The notes: generated by a model from the letters alone, not told the origin. A stretch of DNA of 64,000 bases from Actinomycetota bacterium (GCA_016717115.1 JADKGE010000001.1:186001-250000); one strand, 5' to 3'; shown: positions 25,092 to 34,887, counted from the first letter of the stretch. Numbers and translations: made by a program.

Positions 25092-25986
25092 TCGTCCTCT
25101 CGTCCGTGCCGCAGCAGCCCCCTATTGCGACGGCGCCCGCCGCCCGCCACTCCTCGAGCACCGCGGACGAGAACTCCCAGGTGCCGTCGTCGAGGGAGTC
25201 GCCGTGCCATTCACCACTGGTGGGATCCCAGTCCCCGCCGGCGTTCGGGTAGGCCACCAGCGGAAGGTCCGTGGCCGCCGCCAGCCGGCCGAGGAGCTCG
25301 GCGACGAAGGCGGGATCCGTGCAGTTGACACCGGTTGCGATCACGGCCGACGACCCGGCCACGATCGCGGCGCACTCCTCGATCGACTGCCCCGCGCACA
25401 CGTGGCCGCCGTCGACGGCGGAGAAGGTGACCCAGGAGGGCGGGCCACCGGCGTCGTCCAGCACCTGCATCAGTGCCTCGGCCTCGCGGGCATCGGGAAT
25501 CGTCTCAATCGCCAGGAGGTCAGGTGCCTGGGCCAGAAGTACGTCGATCCGTGCGCGATGGAAGTCGACCAACTGACGGTGCGTGAGCCCGTAGTTGCCG
25601 CGGTACTCCGATCCGTCGTGCAGGATCGCTCCGTAGGGGCCCACGCTCGCCGCCAGGCGAACCGGGCGATCGCTGGCGCCCGTGGCGGCGCGGGCCGCTG
25701 TGACGCTGGCCACCAGCGCCGAGTCGGCATCGGCCTCCGTGAGCCCCGCGGACCGGAACCCCGCTCGCGACACCTGGTAGCTCGCCGTGATCACGATGTC
25801 GGCACCCGCCGCGATGAAGGCGGCATGTGCCTTCGTGACCGCCCCCGGATCGTGCAGAAGGACGCGGCCGGTCCACAGACTCCCGGACACGTCCTGACCC
25901 ATCCGCGTCAACTGGGTCGACAGCCCGCCGTCGACGGCGACGGGCCCTCGCCGAAGAGGTCGACCCACGTCGGCGTCACCATGCAC
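25051..25986 (-). CDS. mmuM: Homocysteine S-methyltransferase
   Basis: The protein is 311 residues from GTG 25986, overlapping the tsaD stop by 11 bp. MmuM makes methionine from homocysteine and S-methylmethionine or SAM. The TIM barrel begins with VDGGLSTQL. Zn-ligand cysteines lie in IATGVNC and AIGGCCGT. TASYQVSRAGF and ETIPDAREAEAL are family blocks. Its 3' end overlaps the convergent methyltransferase gene by 41 bp. Confidence 0.93.
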   Translation of the reverse strand: MHGDADVGRPLRRGPVAVDGGLSTQLTRMGQDVSGSLWTGRVLLHDPGAVTKAHAAFIAAGADIVITASYQVSRAGFRSAGLTEADADSALVASVTAARAATGASDRPVRLAASVGPYGAILHDGSEYRGNYGLTHRQLVDFHRARIDVLLAQAPDLLAIETIPDAREAEALMQVLDDAGGPPSWVTFSAVDGGHVCAGQSIEECAAIVAGSSAVIATGVNCTDPAFVAELLGRLAAATDLPLVAYPNAGGDWDPTSGEWHGDSLDDGTWEFSSAVLEEWRAAGAVAIGGCCGTDERTIRQVSGWLARPGS

Positions 25987-27028
25987 GCCGCGTGACAGCC
26001 ATGGTCGACGAGGTCGGGAAGTCGAGATCGGATGGCACAGCCCCCTGGGCGACCAAGCGGGCCCCCAGCGCAGCGACCATGGCCCCGTTGTCCGTGCACA
26101 GTCCCGGACGGGGCACGCGGAGCTCGATCCCGGCGGAATCGCACCGAGCCTGGGCCATGGCCCGCAGTCTCGAGTTGGCGGCCACGCCGCCGCCGATCAC
26201 CACATGGCGAACCCCCAGGGCACCGCAGGCGGTCACCATCTTCGCGGTCAGCACGTCCACGATCGCCTCCTGGCACGAGGCCGCGACATCCGCCACCGGC
26301 ACCGGCTCGCCCGCCAGCTCGCGGGCCTTGACCCAGCGCGCCACGGCGGTTTTGAGTCCTGAGAAGGAGAAGTCGTAGGGGTGGCGATCTCGATCGCCGG
26401 CCGCCGTCAGCCCCCGCGGGAACGCGATGGCCCGAGGGTCGCCGTCGACGGCCATGCGGTCGATCCAGGGGCCACCGGGGAACGGCAGCCCCAGGAGGCG
26501 AGCCACCTTGTCGAAGGCCTCGCCGGCGGCATCGTCCAGCGTCTGGCCCAGCGGCGTGAACTCGCGCACGTCGTCGGTGACCATCAGGAGCGACGAGTGC
26601 CCACCGGAGACGAGGAGCGCGATCGTGGGGTCGGCGAGCGGTCCATGCTGCAACTCGTCGACGACCACATGACTGGCCAGATGGTTGACTCCGTACAGCG
26701 GGATGCCGAGGGCCACCGAGAGTGCCTTCGCCGTCGCGACTCCCACGAGCAGGGCACCGACCAGGCCGGGGCCAGCGGTCACTGCCAGCGCGTCCACGTC
26801 GGACAGTGCCACGCCCGCTGTGTCGCACGCGCGACGGATCGCCGGCTCGATGGCCTCCAGATGGGCTCTGCTGGCCACCTCCGGCACCACGCCGCCGTAC
26901 CTGGCATGCTCCTCGACGCTCGACGCGATCTCGTTGGCGAGCAGGTCGTGCCCGCGGACGAGACCGATGCCGGTCTCGTCGCAGGACGTCTCGATGCCGA
27001 GCACGAGTGGAGCTCCAGACGTGGTCAT
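25976..27028 (-). CDS. tsaD: tRNA N6-threonylcarbamoyladenosine transferase TsaD
   Basis: The protein is 350 residues from ATG 27028, overlapping rimI by 4 bp (ATGA). TsaD transfers threonylcarbamoyl to A37 of ANN-decoding tRNAs with TsaB and TsaE. It shows the ASKHA fold: GIETSCDETG, the metal-binding HLEA and HLASH histidines, LLVSGGHSSL, and the C-terminal VIGGGVAANSRLR and CTDNGAMVA. Both partner genes lie just upstream in the same operon. Confidence 0.97.
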   Translation of the reverse strand: MTTSGAPLVLGIETSCDETGIGLVRGHDLLANEIASSVEEHARYGGVVPEVASRAHLEAIEPAIRRACDTAGVALSDVDALAVTAGPGLVGALLVGVATAKALSVALGIPLYGVNHLASHVVVDELQHGPLADPTIALLVSGGHSSLLMVTDDVREFTPLGQTLDDAAGEAFDKVARLLGLPFPGGPWIDRMAVDGDPRAIAFPRGLTAAGDRDRHPYDFSFSGLKTAVARWVKARELAGEPVPVADVAASCQEAIVDVLTAKMVTACGALGVRHVVIGGGVAANSRLRAMAQARCDSAGIELRVPRPGLCTDNGAMVAALGARLVAQGAVPSDLDFPTSSTMAVTRRAW

Positions 27029-27489
27029 GACGCGCTCCCGGCGTGGATCGGGTCGATGCGCCGTCGCAGGATGAGCGCATCGGTGCCGTCGGGGTAGTAA
27101 CGACGCCGGACGCTGATCTGCTCGAAGCCCGCCCTCTCGTACAGGGCAAGCGCTGGCTCGTTGTCCGAACGCACCTCGAGGAGCAGGTGGGCGCACTGCC
27201 GGCGAGCGGCCTCCTGGAGGAGTGCGCCAAGCAGCCGGGCTCCGACACCGGCACCCTGTGCGGCGGGCGCGACCGCGATGGTCTGAACGTCACCCTCGGG
27301 GGCAAGGGCGAAGACGCCGGCGTAGCCCACGACGGCATCGTCGTCGACGGCCACCACGTAGTGGCGGGTGTCGTGGGCGAGTTCCTGCCAGAACTGCTCG
27401 GTCGACCAGGGGTCGTCGGGGAACAGGACGTTCTCCAAGGTCGCCACGTCCCGGACATGCCACCACCGCATCGGTGCGACGTCGATCAT
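27025..27489 (-). CDS. rimI: Ribosomal protein S18 alanine N-acetyltransferase-type GNAT
   Basis: The protein is 154 residues from ATG 27489, overlapping tsaB by 4 bp. The GNAT acetyl-CoA motif is QTIAVAPAAQGAGVGARLL. Motif B is LLEVRSDNEPALALYERAGF. The fixed position between tsaB and tsaD is typical for RimI. The substrate, S18 or other N-termini, is inferred from this neighbourhood. Confidence 0.9.
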   Translation of the reverse strand: MIDVAPMRWWHVRDVATLENVLFPDDPWSTEQFWQELAHDTRHYVVAVDDDAVVGYAGVFALAPEGDVQTIAVAPAAQGAGVGARLLGALLQEAARRQCAHLLLEVRSDNEPALALYERAGFEQISVRRRYYPDGTDALILRRRIDPIHAGSAS

Positions 27490-28232
27490 GGCGTCGGCTC
27501 GGCTACATCGGGTCGGCGCAGATACAGGGGCACCGGTGGCAGCAGCTCGATGCCACGAAGCTGCGCCGACGTGGACGACCCGTCGCCGCCGTGCACGGAG
27601 AGCGTCACGGGCGCGGCAGCCTGGACGGCTCCGGCCGCGAGGAGCGCCTGCACCCTGCGGCCGACCCAGCACGCGTGGGCGTACTGGAGTGCCGACGTCG
27701 GTTCGTGCTCGCCGAGGGGTCCGGACACCAGGACGCTGTCGAAGTCAGTCGCGTGGGCCAGCGCCCCATGACCGGCCCAGGTACCTGCCCTGAGGTCGGC
27801 GGCGATGTCCCCCGGGCGGCACACGAGCGGCCCCTCGATGCGCGCGCCGTCGGCGGCGTAGTGGGCCCAGTAGACCTCGCGACGCCGGGCGTCGGTGGCC
27901 ACGAAGACATCGCCTGCCTCCGCACCGGACAGTGCTGCTGCCGCGATGGCGTCCAGCGAGCAGATGCCAAGCACCGGCAGATCCCAGGCGGCCGCGACCG
28001 CCCGCGCCGACGCGATGCCCACGCGCAAACCGGTATACGGACCCGGCCCGACCCCGCACGCCACCGCAGTGATCGATTGTCGATCGATGGAGCGAAGCAC
28101 GTCGCGCAGCAGCGGCGCCAGCACCTCCGCGTGACGGCGCGCGTCGAGATGCGTGCGCTCGGCGATCACCTCGGTGCCATCGACCAGGGCGACAGACGTG
28201 AGCGCGCTGGACGTGTCGATCGCGAGGATCAC
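27486..28232 (-). CDS. tsaB: tRNA t6A modification protein TsaB
   Basis: The protein has 248 residues. It is an inactive ASKHA-fold partner of TsaD. The N-terminus ILAIDTSSALTSVALVDG and the GVGPGPYTGLRVGIASARA block are diagnostic. It overlaps tsaE and rimI by 4 bp each, so translation of the whole set appears coupled. Confidence 0.95.
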   Translation of the reverse strand: MILAIDTSSALTSVALVDGTEVIAERTHLDARRHAEVLAPLLRDVLRSIDRQSITAVACGVGPGPYTGLRVGIASARAVAAAWDLPVLGICSLDAIAAAALSGAEAGDVFVATDARRREVYWAHYAADGARIEGPLVCRPGDIAADLRAGTWAGHGALAHATDFDSVLVSGPLGEHEPTSALQYAHACWVGRRVQALLAAGAVQAAAPVTLSVHGGDGSSTSAQLRGIELLPPVPLYLRRPDVAEPTP

Positions 28233-28729
28233 GACCCACCCACGCGCGCGGCCAGGCCGTCGAGGATTCCGGCCCAGCGGGCCGAGTGGGACGTGATGTC
28301 GACGATGCGGGTCTCATCCGCCTCGTCATCGGAGCGGGCTATGCGAACGTCGAGGCGTGATGCCGAGAGATGGTCGGCGAGGCTCTCGCCCCATTCGACG
28401 ACCACGATGCTCGTCTCGAGGTCCGACTCCAGGTCGAGGTCGTCGATCTCCCCGGCTGATCCGAGTCGGTACATGTCCACGTGGACGAGGTCGGGGCCGG
28501 CGCCGGGATGGGGGTGGGTGCGCGCGATGACGAATGTCGGGCTCGTCACGTGCTCCTCGATGCCCATCCCCCTGGCGATCCCCTGGGTGAGAGTGGTCTT
28601 GCCGGAGCCCAGCTCACCGCCGAGGACGAACACGTCACCCGCGCGGCCCTGTTGGCCGAGGTGCCGACCGAGGTCCGCCATGGCCTCGGCAGTGGCCACG
28701 GGGAACCGGTACCGCGCGGCCGTGGTCAC
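28229..28729 (-). CDS. tsaE: tRNA t6A modification ATPase TsaE
   Basis: The protein is 166 residues from GTG 28729. Walker A is GELGSGKTTLTQG, followed by TSPTFVIA, HVDMYRL and VVEWGE, the standard TsaE blocks. TsaE drives the turnover of the TsaBD complex. It overlaps both neighbours by 4 bp. Confidence 0.95.
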   Translation of the reverse strand: MTTAARYRFPVATAEAMADLGRHLGQQGRAGDVFVLGGELGSGKTTLTQGIARGMGIEEHVTSPTFVIARTHPHPGAGPDLVHVDMYRLGSAGEIDDLDLESDLETSIVVVEWGESLADHLSASRLDVRIARSDDEADETRIVDITSHSARWAGILDGLAARVGGS

Positions 28730-29820
28730 GCGGCGGATCCGCTGTCGTCGACGATGTCACGGCGGACCCGGTCGAGGAGAGCGAGGAGATGCGCGTCGAC
28801 CTCCTCGTGCTTCTCCAGGGTGACCATGTGGCCACTATCGGGGATGACGACGAATTCGGCCGACGGCAGGCGCCGCACGATCTCCTCGCTCTGCTCCACG
28901 GGGGTGAGGCGGTCCGTGGCCCCGACCAGGACGAGGAGCTCGACGTTCTCGAGGACCGACAGGGCCGCACGCTTGTCGTGCTCCTGCAGTGCGGGCAGGA
29001 ACTCGGCAAGCACGTCCACCGCCGTCGACGACACCATGGCCGCCACGAACCGGCCCGCCTGGTCGGGCGCCGTCGATCCGAAGGAGTAGATGCGAGTCAC
29101 CAGCAGCCCGAGGTCGCTGTCGCTCCAACGGGAGCGTTCGACGATGTCCTTCTGACGCGCCAGGGCAGCGGCCACGGGAGGTCCCAGCCGGTGGAGGAGG
29201 GGGCCGATGCCGGGGGGCAGACCGAGCATGCCCTCGGCGAGGCCGCCGGCCGTCGTGGCGATCAGGGCCACGCCGTAGATGCGGTCGCGGAACAGCTCGG
29301 GCCGCTGGTCGGCGAGCGCCATGATCGTCATGCCGCCCATCGAGTGTCCGACGAGCATGAGCGGCCCGGTCGGCGCGACCGCCTCGATCACCGCGCTCAT
29401 GTCGCGGCCGAGTTGGTCGATGTGATGGGAGTCGAAGTCCGCCCGTTGGGATCGGCCATGACTTCGCTGGTCGTAGAACACCAGCCGGGCCCGCCCGCGC
29501 ATCGCCTGCCTCTGGTAGTGCCAGGAGTCGAGGTTCAGGGCATAGCCGTGCGCGAACACCACGGTGAGGCCGTCGGAACCGACGCCCGCAGGCAGCTCAT
29601 CGACCTCGACGTGGAGCACGGTGCCGTCGTCCGCGACCACTTGGCGCACGCCACCGTGGATCAGTCCGAAGTGCTCGGTGTCGTCATCCGCCGACAGCAC
29701 GCTGCCACGCAGGAGGGAGCGCTCCGCCACGGCGCCGAGGGCGGCGCCAGCGGCAAGCGCCCCGGCGGCGAGCAGACCGCGGCCGGCCAGGCGAAGTGCG
29801 GGCGTGATGTCAGGACTCAT
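28726..29820 (-). CDS. Alpha/beta hydrolase
   Basis: The protein is 364 residues from ATG 29820, inside the end of alr (11-bp overlap). An N-terminal hydrophobic helix (about 10-35, GRGLLAAGALAAGAALGAV) suggests membrane anchoring or export. The hydrolase core has oxyanion HGYALN, nucleophile elbow GHSMGG, acid in VLVGATDRLTP and His in PDSGHMVTLEKH. The substrate is unknown. An alpha/beta hydrolase between alr and tsaE is a common actinobacterial arrangement. Confidence 0.88.
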   Translation of the reverse strand: MSPDITPALRLAGRGLLAAGALAAGAALGAVAERSLLRGSVLSADDDTEHFGLIHGGVRQVVADDGTVLHVEVDELPAGVGSDGLTVVFAHGYALNLDSWHYQRQAMRGRARLVFYDQRSHGRSQRADFDSHHIDQLGRDMSAVIEAVAPTGPLMLVGHSMGGMTIMALADQRPELFRDRIYGVALIATTAGGLAEGMLGLPPGIGPLLHRLGPPVAAALARQKDIVERSRWSDSDLGLLVTRIYSFGSTAPDQAGRFVAAMVSSTAVDVLAEFLPALQEHDKRAALSVLENVELLVLVGATDRLTPVEQSEEIVRRLPSAEFVVIPDSGHMVTLEKHEEVDAHLLALLDRVRRDIVDDSGSAA

Positions 29821-30976
29821 CGGTCCCATTGTCCCCCTGCGGGGTGTCCGAGTCCCCGACGTACTCCCGGGGGACCCTGGATCCGACCCTGGTGACGACT
29901 TCGTACCCGATGGTGTCGATGAGCTCGGCCCACTCGTCTGCGGTGGCCTCGCCATGGCGGCCCGGGCCGAAGAGGAAGACGTCGTCACCATGCTGACCAC
30001 CGCCGGGGCCCAGGTCGACCACGAACTGGTCCATCGCGATGCGCCCCACGGCCGGGCATCGTCGTCCGGCGATCGCGACGTCGACCCTGCCACCGGCGGC
30101 TCGGGGCACACCGTCGGCGTATCCCACCGGAACAAGTCCCAGGACAGTAGGGGCCGTGGCGGTCCACGTGCCGCCGTACGACACGCTCGTGCCGGCGCCG
30201 ACCGCCTTCACGTTCGAGAGGCGGGCCCGCAGGGTCATCACCGGCTCGAGTCCGAGCTCGGCGGCAGATCCCAGCTGGGGAGACGGTGTGAGGCCGTACA
30301 TCGCGATGCCGACGCGAACGAGATCGAAGCGGCACTCCGGAAAGGCGAACGTGGCCCCGCTGTTCGCCAGGTGGCGCAGGCGCGGGTGGATCCCTCGCGA
30401 GCCGGCGAGGGCCACCGCCTCCAGATACCGCTGGAGCTGCTTGGGCACGGTGTCACTGCCCGGTAGGTCGCCGTCCGCGAGGTGCGACCAGATGGCCTCG
30501 ACCTCGACGAGCCCTGCGCCCTGGGCGGCCACGACGTCGTCGAGCAGCGACGGCAAGTCGGAAAGCGTGACGCCGTTGCGCGACAGACCCGTGTCGATCT
30601 TCACCTGGATGCGGGCAGCCCGTTCCGACCGGCGTGCCGCCTCGGCGACCTCTGCGAGAGCCCACCGGCTCGAGACGGACAGGTCGACGCCCGCTCGAAC
30701 GCAGCCCTCGAGCGCCGGGTCACTAGGTGCCCAGAGCCAGGCGAGGATGCGGCCCTCGTCGCCCATCGAGCGAAGGGCGAGCGCCTCCGACGGTAGGGCG
30801 ACCCCCAGCCACTGCGCGCCCGCCGCCCGGGCCGCGCGGGCCACTGGACCCATACCGTGCCCGTAGGCGTCCGCCTTGACGACCGCCATCACGGCGGCGG
30901 ACTGCGCCACCTCACGGACGCGCCCGAGGTTCCGGCGGAGCGCCGCCAGGTCGATCTCGGCGCGGGCGCGGGTCAC
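29810..30976 (-). CDS. alr: Alanine racemase
   Basis: The protein is 388 residues from GTG 30976, overlapping nnr by 4 bp. It supplies D-alanine for peptidoglycan. The PLP lysine is in AVVKADAYGHG. The catalytic Tyr lies in TSVSYGGTWTA. DTGLSRNG and AMDQFVVDLG are standard. The product is cytosolic and essential unless another D-Ala source exists. Confidence 0.97.
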   Translation of the reverse strand: MTRARAEIDLAALRRNLGRVREVAQSAAVMAVVKADAYGHGMGPVARAARAAGAQWLGVALPSEALALRSMGDEGRILAWLWAPSDPALEGCVRAGVDLSVSSRWALAEVAEAARRSERAARIQVKIDTGLSRNGVTLSDLPSLLDDVVAAQGAGLVEVEAIWSHLADGDLPGSDTVPKQLQRYLEAVALAGSRGIHPRLRHLANSGATFAFPECRFDLVRVGIAMYGLTPSPQLGSAAELGLEPVMTLRARLSNVKAVGAGTSVSYGGTWTATAPTVLGLVPVGYADGVPRAAGGRVDVAIAGRRCPAVGRIAMDQFVVDLGPGGGQHGDDVFLFGPGRHGEATADEWAELIDTIGYEVVTRVGSRVPREYVGDSDTPQGDNGTDES

Positions 30977-32514
30977 GACGCGTCGCCGTTCTCCGCGGCG
31001 TCGCCGAAACGGGCCAGGCGGATGGCAGCGGGCAGCGCGGCAGCGATGTCGGTGGCGACCACGGGCGCACGGCCCGCCGCGATCCTGCCCGCGGCCCCGT
31101 GGAGCCAGACGGCCGCGGCGCTCGCCTCGAGCAGCGACGGCGCATCTCGACGGCCAGCGGACCAGGCACCGGCCAGCAGCGCGCCGATGATTCCGGTCAG
31201 CACGTCGCCCGACCCAGCTGTGCCGAGATCGGCCGTGCCCTCGACGTCGATGAAGGCGGTCCCGTCGGGTGCGGCGATGATCGTTCCCGGTCCCTTGAGC
31301 AGGACGACGGCCCCGCTGTCGCTCGCCGCCTGTCGAGTGGCCGCCAGACGACCGCCCCGCCCAGCGAGCAGCCCCGGGAAGATGCGTTCGAACTCGCCCT
31401 CGTGCGGCGTGATCACGGTGACGTGGCCTCGAGCGTGCCGGTCGCGGACCGTGCTGCGGGCGTCACCATCCCGCGCGAGGACCGACAGCGCCCCCGCATC
31501 GAGGACCACTGGGACGGGCACAGCCAGCACCGCACCGACGGTGACGGCATCGAGGCGGTCACCCGGGAATCCCGGACCGCATGCCCAGGCGTCGACACGT
31601 GACTGGTCCCCCGGATCCATGCCGTCGACGACGACGTCCGGGTACTGCCCAACCACGCGGCTGGCCACACCGTCGGATCGGTCGAGGTACCTCGCCATGC
31701 CCACATTCGCGCGGCGCGCCGCCGACATGGTCAGCAGCGCCGCCCCCGGGTAGGCGGTCGAGCCGGCGGATACGCCGACCACTCCTCGGCGGTACTTGTA
31801 TGCGTCCTGAGCCGGCTCGGCCACCCAGGCAGCGACATCGATCGGCTCGAGCACCCGAGTTCGGGCGGGCGAGTCGAACTCCAGGCCGATGTCCACGAGG
31901 ATCACCGACCCAGACCTCAGTGCGCCCGGCGACACCAGGAGACCGGTCTTGAGTGCGCCGAAGGTGACGGTGACATCCGCGGCGACGGCCGGTCCGGCCA
32001 CCGCGCCCGAGTCGGAGTCGACGCCGCTCGGGACGTCGACCGCGACCACGATGGCGTCACTGGCCATCGCCTCCTCGACGAGCGCGGCCGCCTCCGGCCG
32101 CAAGGCCCCCGCGCCGCCGATCCCCAGGATGCCGTCGACGACGACGTCGGCCGCTGAGAGAACGCCCGTCGATTCCCTGTCTCCGGGTCGCCAGTGCACC
32201 GAGCGGCCGCCCGCGGCCCGCAGGGCCGCCTCGCCGTGCGGATGCGGATGCTCCGGCAGGCACAGGGCGTCGACGCGGCACCCGCGACGCGCCAGCATCG
32301 CCCCGGCCCACAGGGCGTCGCCCCCGTTGTTGCCCGAGCCGACGAGAAGGACGACGCGCGCACCCACCACCGCGCCTCGCGTCGAACGGAGGAGTCGAAG
32401 GATGGTGACGCTCAGCCCATGCGACGCGCGCTGCATGAGCACCCCGTCGGCGAGCAGCGCGAACGCTCGCTCCTCGGCCGCGCGCACCTCGGCGATCTCG
32501 CGCACATCGATCAC
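30973..32514 (-). CDS. nnr: Bifunctional NAD(P)HX epimerase/dehydratase
   Basis: The protein is 513 residues from GTG 32514. It repairs hydrated NAD(P)H. The N-terminal YjeF-type epimerase domain (about 1-215) has GSGNNGGDALWAGAMLARRG and VDVPSGVDSDSG. The C-terminal ADP-dependent dehydratase (about 225-505) has YKYRRGVVGVSAGS, ITPHEGEF and TAGSGDVLTGIIGALL. It is fused as in E. coli and lies between acpS and alr, the usual order. Confidence 0.95.
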   Translation of the reverse strand: MIDVREIAEVRAAEERAFALLADGVLMQRASHGLSVTILRLLRSTRGAVVGARVVLLVGSGNNGGDALWAGAMLARRGCRVDALCLPEHPHPHGEAALRAAGGRSVHWRPGDRESTGVLSAADVVVDGILGIGGAGALRPEAAALVEEAMASDAIVVAVDVPSGVDSDSGAVAGPAVAADVTVTFGALKTGLLVSPGALRSGSVILVDIGLEFDSPARTRVLEPIDVAAWVAEPAQDAYKYRRGVVGVSAGSTAYPGAALLTMSAARRANVGMARYLDRSDGVASRVVGQYPDVVVDGMDPGDQSRVDAWACGPGFPGDRLDAVTVGAVLAVPVPVVLDAGALSVLARDGDARSTVRDRHARGHVTVITPHEGEFERIFPGLLAGRGGRLAATRQAASDSGAVVLLKGPGTIIAAPDGTAFIDVEGTADLGTAGSGDVLTGIIGALLAGAWSAGRRDAPSLLEASAAAVWLHGAAGRIAAGRAPVVATDIAAALPAAIRLARFGDAAENGDAS

Positions 32515-32903
32515 GCCTGGCCCCCTTCTCGGGTCGCGACCACGAATGCGATGGCCATGTCCCCATCATGGCTGAGCGACAGCAGCCACGATCCGATGCC
32601 GCGAGCCCGTGATGCCGCGAGCACCGTGCCCGTCAGGCTCAGCAGCGGCTCGCCAAATCCGCCGCTCAGGATCTCGCAGTGATGCCACTCCAGTCCGCGG
32701 TTGTCGACAAGGACCTTGGCGACCGCCTCCTTCGCCGCCCAACGGGCAGCGAGTGACGACGAGCGAGGCGTGTCACCACCGGACAGGGCGATCTCACGGT
32801 TGGTGAAGATGCGCGTGACGAGCCGCGGCGACCGGGCCAGCGCTGCGTCGAACCGTCGCAGGTGGACGACGTCGACGCCCACGCCGAGGACGGATGCGGG
32901 CAT
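32511..32903 (-). CDS. acpS: Holo-[acyl-carrier-protein] synthase
   Basis: The protein is 130 residues from ATG 32903; the frame is open further upstream to 33098. AcpS moves 4'-phosphopantetheine from CoA to ACP. GVGVDVVHLRRF carries the Mg-ligand Asp, and RWAAKEAVAKVL carries the Glu and Lys. LSHDGDMAIAFV is the conserved C-terminal strand. It lies 16 bp behind glmS and overlaps nnr. Confidence 0.94.
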   Translation of the reverse strand: MPASVLGVGVDVVHLRRFDAALARSPRLVTRIFTNREIALSGGDTPRSSSLAARWAAKEAVAKVLVDNRGLEWHHCEILSGGFGEPLLSLTGTVLAASRARGIGSWLLSLSHDGDMAIAFVVATREGGQA

Positions 32904-32919
32904 CTCGGGGTACAGGGCT

Positions 32920-34770
32920 CTACTCCACCGTGACGGACTTCGCCAGGTTGCGCGGTTGATCCACGTCGAGGCCACGCGCCGTCGCCATCTCGCAGGCGAA
33001 GACCTGCAGCGGGACCGTGGCCACCAGAGGCTGCATGAGCGTGGGCACGGCGGGGATCCGGATGACATGGTCGGCGTGCTTGGCGATGGTCTCGTCACCC
33101 TCCTCCGCGATGGCGATCACGACGGCGCCACGGGCCCGCACCTCTTGGATGTTGGACACGATCTTGTCGTGCAGGATGGCCCGGCCCTTGGGCGACGGCA
33201 CGACGACGATGACGGGGACGCCCTCCTCGATGAGCGCGATCGGGCCATGCTTGAGCTCGCCCGCCGCGAAGCCCTCGGCGTGCATGTAGGCGAGCTCCTT
33301 CAGCTTGAGCGCTCCCTCGAGGGCCACCGGGTAGCCCACGTGCCGGCCGAGGAACAGCACCGACGTGGCGGCGGAGAGGTCCCGCGCCAGGGCGCGCACA
33401 GGCTCCGTGGTGTCAAGGACGCGATCCACCTTCTCCGGCATGCCATGGAGCTCGGTGAACACGGCCCGGATCTCGTCCTCGAACATGGTGCCCCGCACCT
33501 GCGCCAGGTAGAGGCCCACGAGGTAGGCCGCGATGATCTGCGTGAGGAACGCCTTGGTCGACGCGACGGCTATCTCCGGCCCGGCATAGGTGTACAGGAC
33601 GGCATCGGACTCGCGGGGGATGGTCGAGCCGACCGTGTTGCAGATGGCCAGCGTCCGCGCGCCCTGCGCCTTCGCGTGCCGCAGGGCCATCAGCGTGTCC
33701 ATGGTCTCGCCGGACTGCGAGATGGCGATGACGAGGCTGTCGGGCCCGACGATCGGGTCGCGGTAGCGGAACTCGCTGGCCAGCTCAACCTCGACCGGAA
33801 GACGGGTCCAGTGCTCGATGGCGTACTTGGCGACCATGCCGGCGTTGGCGGCCGTGCCGCACGCGATGACCACGACCTTGTTGATGGATCGCAGGAGGCC
33901 CTCGTCCATGTGCATCTCATCGAGCTGGATCCGCGATTCCTTGTTCATGCGCCCGCGCAGCGAGTCGGCGACGGCCTTGGGCTGCTCGGCGATCTCCTTG
34001 AGCATGAACAGCTCGTAGCCGCCCTTCTCCGCCGCGGACGCATCCCAGTCGACATGGAACGGCTTCACCTCGACGGGTGCCCCGTCGAAGTCGGTGACGA
34101 GGATCTCGTGCGCCGTCATGGCCACGACCTGGTCCTGCCCGAGCTCGAGCGCCTCGCGGGTGTGGTCGACGAAGGCGGCGACGTCAGAGGCGAGGAAGTT
34201 CTCACCCTGCCCGACGCCTACCACCAGTGGGGAGTTCCGCCGGGCCGCGACGACGAGGTCGGGCTGCGCCCGGTCGATCGCGACGAGGGTGAATGCGCCC
34301 TCGAGCCGGCGGCATACCCGACGCATGGCCTCGGGCAGATCCCCGTTCGCGACCGGAATGGCTTGGGCGAGGAGGTGCGCGACGACCTCGGTGTCGGTCT
34401 CCGAGGCGAGGAGCACGCCCGACGCCGTGAGCTCGTCGCGCAGCTCGGAGAAGTTCTCGATGATGCCGTTGTGGATGACGGCGACGCTGCGGTCCTCGCT
34501 GAGGTGCGGATGCGCGTTGCTGTCGGTGGGACCGCCGTGCGTCGCCCAGCGCGTGTGCCCGATGCCCGTCGTCGACGCGGGGAGCGGATCGGTGCCGAGC
34601 AGCGACTCGAGGTTGGCGAGCTTGCCCGCCTTCTTCCGCACCTCGAGCTCACCCTCGCTGATCACGGCCACACCGGCGGAGTCGTAGCCGCGGTACTCGA
34701 GCCGACGAAGCCCCGCCACGATGATCTCGAGAGCCTGCTTCTGTCCTACGTATCCGACGATTCCGCACAT
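32920..34770 (-). CDS. glmS: Glutamine-fructose-6-phosphate aminotransferase
   Basis: The protein is 616 residues. ATG 34770 is chosen because the next residue, Cys2, must become the N-terminal nucleophile (MCGIVGYVG); an ATG two codons earlier is also open. Glutaminase marks are LEYRGYDSAG, GHTRWATHGGP and HNGIIENF. The two SIS isomerase domains show ACGTAANAG, SQSGETMDTL and the end DQPRNLAKSVTVE. It makes GlcN-6-P for peptidoglycan and lies near glmM. I see no glmS ribozyme upstream. Confidence 0.98.
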   Translation of the reverse strand: MCGIVGYVGQKQALEIIVAGLRRLEYRGYDSAGVAVISEGELEVRKKAGKLANLESLLGTDPLPASTTGIGHTRWATHGGPTDSNAHPHLSEDRSVAVIHNGIIENFSELRDELTASGVLLASETDTEVVAHLLAQAIPVANGDLPEAMRRVCRRLEGAFTLVAIDRAQPDLVVAARRNSPLVVGVGQGENFLASDVAAFVDHTREALELGQDQVVAMTAHEILVTDFDGAPVEVKPFHVDWDASAAEKGGYELFMLKEIAEQPKAVADSLRGRMNKESRIQLDEMHMDEGLLRSINKVVVIACGTAANAGMVAKYAIEHWTRLPVEVELASEFRYRDPIVGPDSLVIAISQSGETMDTLMALRHAKAQGARTLAICNTVGSTIPRESDAVLYTYAGPEIAVASTKAFLTQIIAAYLVGLYLAQVRGTMFEDEIRAVFTELHGMPEKVDRVLDTTEPVRALARDLSAATSVLFLGRHVGYPVALEGALKLKELAYMHAEGFAAGELKHGPIALIEEGVPVIVVVPSPKGRAILHDKIVSNIQEVRARGAVVIAIAEEGDETIAKHADHVIRIPAVPTLMQPLVATVPLQVFACEMATARGLDVDQPRNLAKSVTVE

Positions 34771-34887
34771 GGGCATCAGAGTACGCGGCAGCCACCACCC
34801 GATGGGTCGTCAGGCATCGTCGGTTCCGGGGCGCGAACCCGCCACGCCTGACGGCCCTTCGGGGCGGGCAGGCGCCACAATGTCCGC

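Noticed and set aside
32701..34851. 716-residue plus-strand open frame opposite glmS
   Set aside because: It is a shadow of glmS, whose motifs are complete on the other strand.
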